From positions 1,984,001 through 2,048,000 of the forward strand of contig NVQB01000001.1 of NCBI GenBank assembly GCA_002319075.1: DNA of 64,000 nt. Direction: 5' to 3'. The stretch is from Sphingobacteriaceae bacterium. GTDB taxonomy: Bacteria; Bacteroidota; Bacteroidia; B-17B0; Aurantibacillaceae. Each line of letters opens with the position of its first letter. Position 1 is the stretch's first letter. The position numbers were made by a program, and so were the translations under genes. Of the stretch, positions 50,979 through 59,402 are shown piece after piece. The notes under the pieces were generated by a model, which did no database searches, was not told the origin of the DNA, and saw only the letters and a program-made list of their open reading frames with translations.

Positions 50979-52636
50979 TGAAGACGAAATTTTTAGTTCT
51001 TAGCATGATTATTTTTTTGCTAAGTAGTACGCATGCACTGGCACAGGTTAATAAAACAACTGGCACTGGCGGATCGCTTACAAAACCTAAACTGGTTGTT
51101 GGTATCGTTGTAGACCAAATGCGTAATGATTATTTATACAGGTATTGGAACCGCTATGGAAATGGTGGTTTTAAAAGACTTGTAAACGAAGGTTACCATT
51201 TCAAAAATGCGCATTACAACTATGTTCCAACTTATACAGGTCCGGGACACAGCAGTATCTACACAGGTGCTACTCCCCGCGCGCATGGTATTATTGGCAA
51301 CGATTGGTACATAAAAGCGAACGGAAAATCTACTTACTGTTGCGAAGACACGGCTGTGCAAACCATTGGATCTTCCAGTAAGAATGGAAAAATGTCTCCC
51401 CAAAATCAATTGAGTTCCACTATTGGTGATGAGATGAAAATGAGCAGCAATCAAAAAGCAAAAGTATTTGCAGTTTCTTTAAAGGACAGAAGCTCTATTC
51501 TTCCTGCCGGGCACGCCGCTAACGGAGCCTTCTGGTTTGATGACGCTACCGGAGATTTTATTTCGTCAAGCTGGTATATGAAAGAATTACCCCAATGGCT
51601 GCAGGCATTCAATGCAAAAAAACTCACCAAAACTTATTTAGAAAAAGGATGGAACACCGTGTATCCTATTTCCACATATACTAATTCCATAGAAGACTAT
51701 AACCGCTACGAAGGTTCGCCTGTAAAGGATTCAGCGATCTTTCCCTATCAGTACAACAAACAAATTTTAAAAAACGGCTGGGGCGTAATTAAAGGCATGC
51801 CAGCCGGAAATACTTTAACGAAAGACCTCGCTATTGCATGTCTTGTAAACGAAAAATTAGGTAAGGGTTCTGAAACCGATATGCTTTGTATTAGTTTTTC
51901 GAGTACCGATTATGTAGGACATTATTTTGGTTTGCGCGCTATTGAAACGGAAGACGTTTACCTTCAGCTGGACAAAGATTTAGAAGAACTGCTGAATGCT
52001 TTAGATAAAGAACTTGGAAAAAACAATTACACCATTTTCTTAACTGCCGACCACGGTGGTGCAGATGTTCCTAATGAATTATTGGATAATAAAATTCCTG
52101 CGGGTTATATCAGGGAAAAACAAGTTATTAAAGAACTTAAGAATTTTTTAAGAACAAACTATGCCGATACTTTGTTATTTGCCGGTATGAGCAACGAACA
52201 AATCTTTTTAAACGATCAAAGAATTTACGACTTTAAATTAAACAAGCTGGAAATTGAAGAACGCATTTGCGCTTTCCTGGTAAGGCTACCCGGAATTGCA
52301 GAAGCCTATTCCTCCTCCTCTCTAAAAAATGCTGCTTATGATAAAAACGACTTCCGCGCGCTGCTGCAAAATGGATTCAATCATAAACTAAGCGGCAACA
52401 TAGCACTTATTTATCAGCCCGGCTGGATGGATCATGGCGATAAAGGCACGAGCCATGGCACTTCCTACAATTACGACACACACATTCCAATTATCTTTTA
52501 TGGAAACGGAATTAAAAAAGGAGAGAGTTTCAATTACGTCACCATCACACAAATTGCTCCAAGCGTTTGTGAACTTTTAAAAATAAACCAACCTAATTCA
52601 ACCGTTGCCGAACCACTCAATGGGTATTTTAGATGA
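50978..52636 (+). CDS. pafA: PafA-type alkaline phosphatase
   Basis: The 552-residue protein has a signal peptide (MKTKFLVLSMIIFLLSSTHALAQ) and all PafA hallmarks: DQMRNDY, the nucleophile T87 in TYTGPGH, N108 in GNDWY, K169 and R171 in LKDRSSI, DYVGH, ADHGG, and DHGDKGTSHGTSY near the C terminus. PafA enzymes are phosphate-insensitive periplasmic monoesterases that use zinc and release phosphate from many small molecules. The gene overlaps the dehydratase gene by one base and the next hydrolase gene by four (ATGA), indicating an operon. Confidence 0.93.
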   Translation: MKTKFLVLSMIIFLLSSTHALAQVNKTTGTGGSLTKPKLVVGIVVDQMRNDYLYRYWNRYGNGGFKRLVNEGYHFKNAHYNYVPTYTGPGHSSIYTGATPRAHGIIGNDWYIKANGKSTYCCEDTAVQTIGSSSKNGKMSPQNQLSSTIGDEMKMSSNQKAKVFAVSLKDRSSILPAGHAANGAFWFDDATGDFISSSWYMKELPQWLQAFNAKKLTKTYLEKGWNTVYPISTYTNSIEDYNRYEGSPVKDSAIFPYQYNKQILKNGWGVIKGMPAGNTLTKDLAIACLVNEKLGKGSETDMLCISFSSTDYVGHYFGLRAIETEDVYLQLDKDLEELLNALDKELGKNNYTIFLTADHGGADVPNELLDNKIPAGYIREKQVIKELKNFLRTNYADTLLFAGMSNEQIFLNDQRIYDFKLNKLEIEERICAFLVRLPGIAEAYSSSSLKNAAYDKNDFRALLQNGFNHKLSGNIALIYQPGWMDHGDKGTSHGTSYNYDTHIPIIFYGNGIKKGESFNYVTITQIAPSVCELLKINQPNSTVAEPLNGYFR

Positions 52637-53835
52637 TTAAAAAAGGCTTAACATTGTTTTTTACTCTTTGGTTGTTTCAATCCTGTCACGTAGGGAGATT
52701 TTTTCTTTACAACATGGCGGATGTTCGCGACTATAAAAAATTTCCCAAAACCGAACTGCATAAGTCCGCAACACCTTTCTTTTTTAAAGATGTAAGTCAA
52801 CTCAACTTCGCGAAGCTTCCAAAAACAGTGAAAGGCAAACGCAAAACCATTTCTTTTGAAAATGCTGTTAAGAAGACAGGAACCGTTGCCTTTATTGTGA
52901 TCCGTAACGACAGTATTCTTTACCAATGGTATCGTCCGGGCAAACAACGATCAGACATCACTACTACTTTCTCCATGTCAAAATCTTTTATTTCAGCTTT
53001 AGTAGGTATCGCGATTGATGAAGGCTATATTAAAAGCGTAAATGATCCCATCACCAATTACCTCGATTTTCTCGATAAAAACGATCCAATAGGTTTTGAT
53101 AAAGTGACTATACAAAATGTTTTGGACATGCGCTCCGGAATTCATTTCGGAGAAAATTATTTTAATCCCTTTGGTGACATTGCAAAATATTATTATGGCA
53201 ACCACCTTAAAAAATACCTCAAGCATTTAAGAATGGAAACTGAGCCCGGCAAAAAATTCAAATACATTAGCCTGAACACCCAACTGCTCGGTTTAATCCT
53301 CGAAAAAGCCACAGGAAAATCACTCACCACTTACTTGCAGGAAAAACTATGGGACCCCTTAGGAATGGAGTTTGATGCCAGCTGGAGCATTGACAGTAAA
53401 AAAAATAAAACCGAAAAAGCTTTTTGTTGCATTAACGGAAGAGCCATTGATTATGCCAAACTCGGCAGACTGTATATAAACAAAGGAAAATGGAACGGTA
53501 AAACACTCCTCTCTGAAAACTGGATTCGCGAAACCACTACATTCACCCAACGAAAAAATAATTTTGTTTACTCGAACCATTGGTGGCATACAAGAGATTA
53601 TCTTCTTTCCCAGGACAGTGTTAAGATTAAACAACCCTACTACATTGATCCCTATGCCAATGTACCAAACTCTTACATCGTAAAACCCTCCGGAGATTTT
53701 TTTGCCCAGGGACTTTTTGGCCAATACCTTTACGTTTATCCCGAAAAAAATATAATCATTGTACGCGTTGCTAAGCGCGAAGGCTGGAAAGTTTTATGGC
53801 CTGAATTGTTTAAAGAGATTGCACGGAGGAATTAA
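52633..53835 (+). CDS. Beta-lactamase/6-aminohexanoate-hydrolase-like serine hydrolase lipoprotein
   Basis: The 400-residue protein carries a lipoprotein signal with the lipobox cysteine in LFQSCHVG, the SxxK motif S114-M-S-K117 in FSMSKSFISALVG and a KYISLNTQLLG region where the Y-x-N motif is expected. The C-terminal part has the final beta-strand segment of class C-like hydrolases (FGQYLYVYPEKNIIIVRVA). It is probably attached to the outer membrane facing the periplasm, acting on amides or peptidoglycan-related compounds; the substrate is unknown. The gene overlaps the convergent AsmA gene by four bases. Confidence 0.85.
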   Translation: MIKKGLTLFFTLWLFQSCHVGRFFLYNMADVRDYKKFPKTELHKSATPFFFKDVSQLNFAKLPKTVKGKRKTISFENAVKKTGTVAFIVIRNDSILYQWYRPGKQRSDITTTFSMSKSFISALVGIAIDEGYIKSVNDPITNYLDFLDKNDPIGFDKVTIQNVLDMRSGIHFGENYFNPFGDIAKYYYGNHLKKYLKHLRMETEPGKKFKYISLNTQLLGLILEKATGKSLTTYLQEKLWDPLGMEFDASWSIDSKKNKTEKAFCCINGRAIDYAKLGRLYINKGKWNGKTLLSENWIRETTTFTQRKNNFVYSNHWWHTRDYLLSQDSVKIKQPYYIDPYANVPNSYIVKPSGDFFAQGLFGQYLYVYPEKNIIIVRVAKREGWKVLWPELFKEIARRN

Positions 53836-56240
53836 GAAAATTTCTTCGTCTGATCTTTATGCCCAAAACTCAGTTTCATCTTCTTACTTGGCCCAGAAAA
53901 ATTTAATTTCACTCCTTTCGTATTTTCAGCACTTTCTCCCGAGCTCTTAGGAATGTAATTTTTACCACGTTTTTTTAAATTACTCCAGGGAATTAAAAGA
54001 TTCATGTTCGATTCACCTTTAAAATTATAAAGTCCGTCAACAACATAGAGATTCAGGATATTTGAGCCAATTTCCAGCTCTTCAATCTGCATTTCGTAAC
54101 CCCTGAGTTTAAAGGTCTCAACAAGCTCGGTAAATTCTACATCATTAAAGTCGCGGTTGCGGAATAAAAAATTAGAAAGACTTTGCACCGGCTCGTAATT
54201 TATCAAATGGCCATTCACCAATTTTAATTTCACATCACCGGCCATGGTCTCAGGCTTTAAATTCATTTTTTCATCCAGGTCTGTTTTAAATTTCGCTTCT
54301 ACAGTCATGTTCCCTTTTAAATTAGAACTTACAATTGCTTCCTGCCCGAAATTCTCAAACTGTTCAAATAACTTGGTTACGTTTACATTCTGAATAGTCA
54401 TATCTGCATTTACCTTTTCAAAATTTTGTACAGATGCTTTTGCAACTATTTTTCCATCGCAGGTATTAATCGAGGCGGATTTAATATTCAAAGCGTTGCC
54501 TCTGTACGAAAGATCCACGTTAGCATTACTGCCTTCAATTTTCCGAAAAATTAATTTCTTCGCAAATAAGTTGATGTTGAATTCGAAATGGCCCTGCGAA
54601 ATTTTACTTGCAGAGGCACTTGTACTTTCTTTTGTAGTTTTATCTTTTTCAGGAGCTGGTGTGTCTGATTTTACAAAAAGAGGATTGAGGTCTAGTTTTT
54701 CTGTTCTCGCCGAAGCCTCTGCCTTAAAACCTTTACTGAGTCCAAACAAATAAGGCACAAAACCTTCTGCTTTTCCCTTCACAAGGGCATCAGCAATATC
54801 TGTCTTCACCCGAAGATTATCGAATTGCAGATCGCGGTTATTTAAACTTGCATTTCCATTTAGCGTATAAACATATGCCCGATCTAATTCTTTATAACTC
54901 AGATTTTTAAAAGTTAAGTAAGCTGTTAAACTCATGGGGCTTTGTAAAAACTGCGCTTTATTAAGCATGTCGGTTGGGCCGCTATAGTGAAGCTTAGCCG
55001 TAGCCGATCCTTTTAAAACAAGATCTTTAGAAACTTCGTAAGGAATTTTATTAGCCTCGATCAAAAGATCGGCTTCAATCGCGATATCTGGTTTTGTAAG
55101 GTTATTAACCTTCACAGTAGCTTTAAAAGGAAAATCATAAACCTTGCCTTTAAGCGGTTCAAACACGATAGACGCGTGTTCCATATCTCCACGCTGACCA
55201 GTAGAATCAAGGCTCCGGATTTTACCGGTAAAAAACACTCCGGAGTAAGGTATTTTGCTATGCCCTATAGCCAGATCACAGTTCTCTCCAATAACTTCCG
55301 CCAGAATAACGGGATCTTCTTTCTTACCAAGATTAACAACCAATAAAATTTTTGCATCTATAGGTCTTTTAACTTCAAAATTGGAAAGGACCTTTTTAAT
55401 TTTTGGCGTTAAGAGCTCTGCTACTTTTTCCACTTTTAATTTTTCGCCCTTAATTTGCAAAGCGAGTCTTTGATTTTCTCCTAAATTTATAAGGGAAGTA
55501 AGATAATAAGTCTGGTCTTCAATTTCTGCTTGCGAAGATGGAAGTATACACATTGTTTTACGATCAAAAATATAATTGATATCGAGATCAAGAATAGCCC
55601 GTTTTTGTTTAAGAAAAGCTCCGTTTTTTTCATTGAATAAAAGTTCCTCTACCACAGACTTCCCCCGCAGAGTAGCCTCTACCCCATCCGAGTACTGTTT
55701 TAAGCGAATAGCCATTTCTTTAAAATCTATGGCTATGTTCTGTTTCTTCTCTTTATTTTTAAAAGCAAATTTTACATGCTCCAGCGAAATCTTGTTTACT
55801 TCAAAACTAATTCCTGTGTGCTTGGCAGTATCATGAGGTTGTTTTTTAAATTCGAAATTGCGTGTTCCATCTTCATTTCTTTGAAGCAAAATTTCCGCGT
55901 CACTCATAGAAATATATTTCACAACAAATTGTTTGTGAAACATTTTCTCCATGTTAAACGACAACGAAAGGGAACCTGCTTTTAAAATCGGCTCACTTTT
56001 TCCATTTAACTCGCTGGCTATATAAATATCTTTTAACTGCATGGAAGCATGCGGCCAATTATCAAAAAAGGTAACGCGAATGTCGGCTACTTTTAAATCC
56101 AGTCCATAATTCACTTTAAGATTTTCAATCAATAAAGCATTGAGTTCTTTCTTGTAAAAAGTAATCGTGACAAAAATTGCTGCACCTGTGAGAAAGAGCA
56201 AGATAAACAGCCCTATAAAAAAACGTTTAATATATTTCAT
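53832..56240 (-). CDS. AsmA-family inner-membrane-anchored protein
   Basis: The 802-residue protein has one N-terminal membrane helix (about 5-28) and a long periplasmic part. The first segment (KELNALLIENLKVNYGLDLKVADI) and the final region (LVNGHLINYEPVQSLSNFLF, VDGLYNFKGESNMNLLIPW) are typical for AsmA proteins. Such proteins form long beta-groove bridges implicated in phospholipid transport and outer-membrane homeostasis. A serine/alanine-rich insert near residue 540 may be a flexible linker. Monocistronic by position. Confidence 0.85.
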   Translation of the reverse strand: MKYIKRFFIGLFILLFLTGAAIFVTITFYKKELNALLIENLKVNYGLDLKVADIRVTFFDNWPHASMQLKDIYIASELNGKSEPILKAGSLSLSFNMEKMFHKQFVVKYISMSDAEILLQRNEDGTRNFEFKKQPHDTAKHTGISFEVNKISLEHVKFAFKNKEKKQNIAIDFKEMAIRLKQYSDGVEATLRGKSVVEELLFNEKNGAFLKQKRAILDLDINYIFDRKTMCILPSSQAEIEDQTYYLTSLINLGENQRLALQIKGEKLKVEKVAELLTPKIKKVLSNFEVKRPIDAKILLVVNLGKKEDPVILAEVIGENCDLAIGHSKIPYSGVFFTGKIRSLDSTGQRGDMEHASIVFEPLKGKVYDFPFKATVKVNNLTKPDIAIEADLLIEANKIPYEVSKDLVLKGSATAKLHYSGPTDMLNKAQFLQSPMSLTAYLTFKNLSYKELDRAYVYTLNGNASLNNRDLQFDNLRVKTDIADALVKGKAEGFVPYLFGLSKGFKAEASARTEKLDLNPLFVKSDTPAPEKDKTTKESTSASASKISQGHFEFNINLFAKKLIFRKIEGSNANVDLSYRGNALNIKSASINTCDGKIVAKASVQNFEKVNADMTIQNVNVTKLFEQFENFGQEAIVSSNLKGNMTVEAKFKTDLDEKMNLKPETMAGDVKLKLVNGHLINYEPVQSLSNFLFRNRDFNDVEFTELVETFKLRGYEMQIEELEIGSNILNLYVVDGLYNFKGESNMNLLIPWSNLKKRGKNYIPKSSGESAENTKGVKLNFSGPSKKMKLSFGHKDQTKKFS

Positions 56241-56255
56241 TGATATCCTTAAACT

Positions 56256-56371
56256 GCAAATCTCATGCTACGTGCATGTATTGCTAATGTAAGACATTTT
56301 CGGTTGAACAGCCCGGTTTTAGTCGCCTACGGACCTTATTTTGTCGAATTGTTTGCAGGCATGAGATTTGC
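56256..56371. repeat. 116-bp stretch bounded by 13-bp perfect inverted repeats
   Basis: gcaaatctcatgc (56256-56268) and gcatgagatttgc (56359-56371) are perfect reverse complements in the gap between two minus-strand genes. The inner sequence has no ORF. The arms resemble terminal inverted repeats of a MITE-like element, but no flanking target duplication is visible. Confidence 0.45.
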
Positions 56372-56417
56372 GATTGCACAACTTTGAAAGACAAATGAGC
56401 AATGTGTTTCTCACAGA

Positions 56418-57341
56418 TTAATTGCTAATTGTTGCCAGGAGTATGCGGATTCCGAAAGTAGAGCGGGGCATTTCCGGGTACTTACCTATAACAAAATCGC
56501 TAAGCCGGTAGTCGTAAAAAAACAAAAAAGGATAATAGCCTACATTTACGAAAGCTCTAAAATCTGTAAACTGGTGTATTCCCCAGGCTTGTATAATTTT
56601 ATTGCCCTCATAATTCCCTCTGTAACGAAAATATAAGGGGAAATTATAAATTGCTCCTACCTCAGCGATAAAACCCGGAGGCGAAGTTTTGCTTTTTTGA
56701 TTCCTGCTGCAAAGCCTTACTTTATAATCAAGATGGGCGTTGAGATAGTGATAGGCCTCCTCCGTTTTTTTGTAAGAAACCGGGGCTGCAATAAACGAGG
56801 TGTCTCCAGCAATTTTAATGTAGTGATAATTAAAACCAAAGCCGAAGATACTCGCGAAATGCCGGTGTTTTATTTTCCAGGAGTGCAATCCCATTCCAAT
56901 CATAAAACCGCTTCGAAACACGCTATTCGGACTCTGAAGTCTTCCATTTTGGTACCCTAAATTAAACTCGCCATCTCCTGTTCTTCCACTCAAACTATCA
57001 GCCGAATCTCTTGTCTCCGATATATCCAGATCAACATACAAGCGGGTAATATCATTTGCAAAAACAGTTATTTCCCGTGAAAAAAACAGACGGTTTGAAT
57101 TTGTTTCGCGCACTTCCAACCTGTACTTCCCTTCTTCAATGCTATCCAGCTGCATTTCCTCCTGACAATCGTATGTTCTTGTGGCTACCACTGAGCTATC
57201 CGCATGATTATAAACTTTCATGGTGTAAGCGGCGCCTTCAAACCGCAGTTCATGAAAAATAATTAAAGTTCCTGTACTTTGAGCAACCGTGCGAAAAGAG
57301 ATAAAAATCAGTAGAAGGCTAAACAGATTTCTGAACGTCAT
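56418..57341 (-). CDS. Exported beta-rich protein of unknown function
   Basis: The 307-residue protein starts at the ATG at 57341, giving a signal peptide (FRNLFSLLLIFISFRTVAQ); the ATG at 57359 would add six residues. The N-terminal 100 residues form a carboxypeptidase-regulatory-like beta domain (GTLIIFHELRFEGAAYTMKVYN). The C-terminal part contains alternating aromatic strands (YHYLNAHLDYKVRLCS, YNFPLYFRYRGNYEGN) typical of an outer-membrane beta-barrel. An envelope role is likely. Family not recognised. Confidence 0.65.
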   Translation of the reverse strand: MTFRNLFSLLLIFISFRTVAQSTGTLIIFHELRFEGAAYTMKVYNHADSSVVATRTYDCQEEMQLDSIEEGKYRLEVRETNSNRLFFSREITVFANDITRLYVDLDISETRDSADSLSGRTGDGEFNLGYQNGRLQSPNSVFRSGFMIGMGLHSWKIKHRHFASIFGFGFNYHYIKIAGDTSFIAAPVSYKKTEEAYHYLNAHLDYKVRLCSRNQKSKTSPPGFIAEVGAIYNFPLYFRYRGNYEGNKIIQAWGIHQFTDFRAFVNVGYYPFLFFYDYRLSDFVIGKYPEMPRSTFGIRILLATISN

Positions 57342-57386
57342 GGGAATAGTTTGTAGCATTGAAACTACAAAATTTCCTTAAAACAT

Positions 57387-57917
57387 TTACGCTGTGTTTC
57401 TTTGGCTAAAGCTATAAAAAACACCTCCAAATAAACCAAGTAAACCTCCAAAATAACTGAAGTTGTGCATGGACCCAACCGCAATAAAATTTTCCTTATC
57501 CAGCAAGATATCCGGGAGCCACCAGTTTACCCCGCTTACAGAAAGAAAATACTTTCCATAAATAAAACCATTTATCCCAGTAAAAAAAGCTATGCCTGCC
57601 ACCAGCGCAAAAGATACCATGGTTACAGTAAGCATGCGCCTTGCATCTTTTTGTAACAGGCCAACTGCGGCCAAAATAATTCCAATAAGTGGACCCATCC
57701 ACCAGGTAGCCAGGAACCCTACAAAACACACATATAAACGTGGATGTGATAACACATAATCTTCACCATAGGCATACATACCAAATTGTATGAATTTGAA
57801 TTTGGTATAGTATTCAGGAGAGATGGTGTAGGTAAGTTGGTCGTGTAGAATGCCGTATAATCCTGCAATAAACACAGAGCAGAAAACAATCAACCCAAAG
57901 GCAAAAAATTTCTTCAT
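57387..57917 (-). CDS. Four-helix membrane protein of unknown function
   Basis: The 176-residue protein has four hydrophobic segments (about residues 5-25, 66-88, 98-116 and 150-168) and aromatic loops (QLTYTISPEYYTKFKFIQFG). No conserved catalytic residue is visible. It sits 45 bases downstream, on the minus strand, of the start of the beta-rich exported protein gene and just after the TonB-like gene, all on one strand. Probably an inner-membrane protein. Confidence 0.6.
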   Translation of the reverse strand: MKKFFAFGLIVFCSVFIAGLYGILHDQLTYTISPEYYTKFKFIQFGMYAYGEDYVLSHPRLYVCFVGFLATWWMGPLIGIILAAVGLLQKDARRMLTVTMVSFALVAGIAFFTGINGFIYGKYFLSVSGVNWWLPDILLDKENFIAVGSMHNFSYFGGLLGLFGGVFYSFSQRNTA

Positions 57918-57932
57918 TTTTAGAAAACAATT

Positions 57933-58676
57933 TTACTTTGGAAGCTCAAAAACAACCGGAATGGACTCATACTTGGGCAAAAGTTCGTCCCTGTACAAGC
58001 CTGGCATCCAGCGCGGCATGGTGCGAAGAACCCGAAGCGCTTCCGCATCTAAAAGTGGATGTACCGATTTTTGTATATATAAACTTTCAATAGCACCTTG
58101 CCTGTCTACCACTAAACCCACCTGCACCGTGCCGGAAATTTTGTTGCCTCTTGCTTCTGCGGGGTATTTAATGTTTTTTTTAATAAAAGCCATTAAAGCG
58201 TCCATGCCACCTATGTATTGTGGTTTTCGCGCATCATCGTCGTAACAAACAGTATCTTTTCCCGTCCATCCAAAGCATTGTTCAGAAAGTATTTCACTGT
58301 CATTATAGAAAATTTTCCTTTTTAAAATACCATTGGGAAAATAAGAAAGCATCTCTGAAACTTCAACATCTATGGTGGTAATGCGTTCGCCTACTTTTCC
58401 GTTCTGATAATAATAAACCTGGTTTTCCTTTTTGCTCCCGTCGGCTTTGTATTTATACTCAACACGTTTTAAGAGTTTGCCATTCATGAAGTAGGTCTCC
58501 ACACTTCCAGATTTCACCACAGTGTCTGGATTTGTTTTATAGATCGCATAAAAGGATGCTTTTGTGCTATCAACAAATTTTTTATTCCCGTCAAGAAAAT
58601 ATTTTAGATCCTTCTGTGCAGAAAGAAAAAAGAAATTAAAAAGTAAGAGGCAAAAAAGAAATAATCTAAGTTTCAT
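57933..58676 (-). CDS. TonB-like energy-transducer C-terminal domain protein
   Basis: The 247-residue protein has a signal peptide (LFLFCLLLFNFFFLSAQ) and a middle part with MORN-like repeats (ETYFMNGKLLKRVEY, VYYYQNGKVGER, LSYFPNGILKRK). The C-terminal TonB domain (about 155-245) has the IKYPAEARGNKISGTVQVGLVVDRQG core and a MPRWMPGLY end. In Bacteroidota such proteins lack the N-terminal membrane helix and may act with TonB receptors or alone in the periplasm. Role unproven. Confidence 0.8.
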   Translation of the reverse strand: MKLRLFLFCLLLFNFFFLSAQKDLKYFLDGNKKFVDSTKASFYAIYKTNPDTVVKSGSVETYFMNGKLLKRVEYKYKADGSKKENQVYYYQNGKVGERITTIDVEVSEMLSYFPNGILKRKIFYNDSEILSEQCFGWTGKDTVCYDDDARKPQYIGGMDALMAFIKKNIKYPAEARGNKISGTVQVGLVVDRQGAIESLYIQKSVHPLLDAEALRVLRTMPRWMPGLYRDELLPKYESIPVVFELPK

Positions 58677-58776
58677 AGCTTAATTAAAGATAGGAAAAAA
58701 CGGATAATTTTTTTCTCAGGGCTAGCGGCTTACAAGTTTTCCTTCACAAAAAATGCAAACAGAATTGCCAGGCTTT

Positions 58777-59235
58777 CTAAGATTCCATCACCTTCTTCAC
58801 CTGATTTTCTAAATCTTGGAGGTCTTTAAATCGTTCAAGAGAAATTGTTGCATTCAAATATTTAAGTTCTGTAACTAGATCCAGTAAAAGATCGTTAGGT
58901 TCTGCTTCAAAACCCAACATACTGCTATCGAAATTTATACCGGCAAGATAGCCGTCACCAGACATACCAACGCACCAGTTTTCTAAAAAATCTGTAAGCC
59001 CAATGCGTTTAATTTCAAATCCCTGCCATCCGCTTTGAATGCAGGATGTAGCCAACTCCGCTTCCGACCAAAAACAAATGAGGGGAATGGGGTTATCCTC
59101 TTCATCTTCGTAGTCATGAGAAGAAGAGGTGGCTAATCCATCAGCAGATTCTAAAGCAAACAAGGATTTGGTCTCGCAGACCTTTTTAACAAAGCGTTCG
59201 TAACGAAGTTTTAGCAGTAAATGATCTTCGATCAT
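58777..59235 (-). CDS. DUF2750-like protein
   Basis: The 152-residue cytosolic protein resembles DUF2750: a helix starting RYERFVKKVCETKSLFALES, a tract PIPLICFWSEAELATSC, the strand FEIKRIGLTDFLENWC, and a GISF-like strand with a C-terminal helix. DUF2750 proteins are of unknown function and are scattered in many bacteria. The gene stands alone with no operon partner. Confidence 0.6.
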   Translation of the reverse strand: MIEDHLLLKLRYERFVKKVCETKSLFALESADGLATSSSHDYEDEEDNPIPLICFWSEAELATSCIQSGWQGFEIKRIGLTDFLENWCVGMSGDGYLAGINFDSSMLGFEAEPNDLLLDLVTELKYLNATISLERFKDLQDLENQVKKVMES

Positions 59236-59402
59236 AGAAAAAGGTAGTTTTTAAGCCACTAAAATACGCAGGAGATTTTAATATTTGTATGGCGACTTAA
59301 AATTAAACCACTTAATCAGTAAAACAAACCACTCTCACAAAACCTCTGGCGAAATCATTTTTTAGATGCTTATATTTATACTAACCTAAAAAACCCAAAA
59401 CC

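Noticed and set aside
57850-58245. 131-codon plus-strand reading frame antisense to the TonB-like gene
   Set aside because: The minus-strand protein has clear motifs; the antisense product is low complexity with no recognisable pattern.
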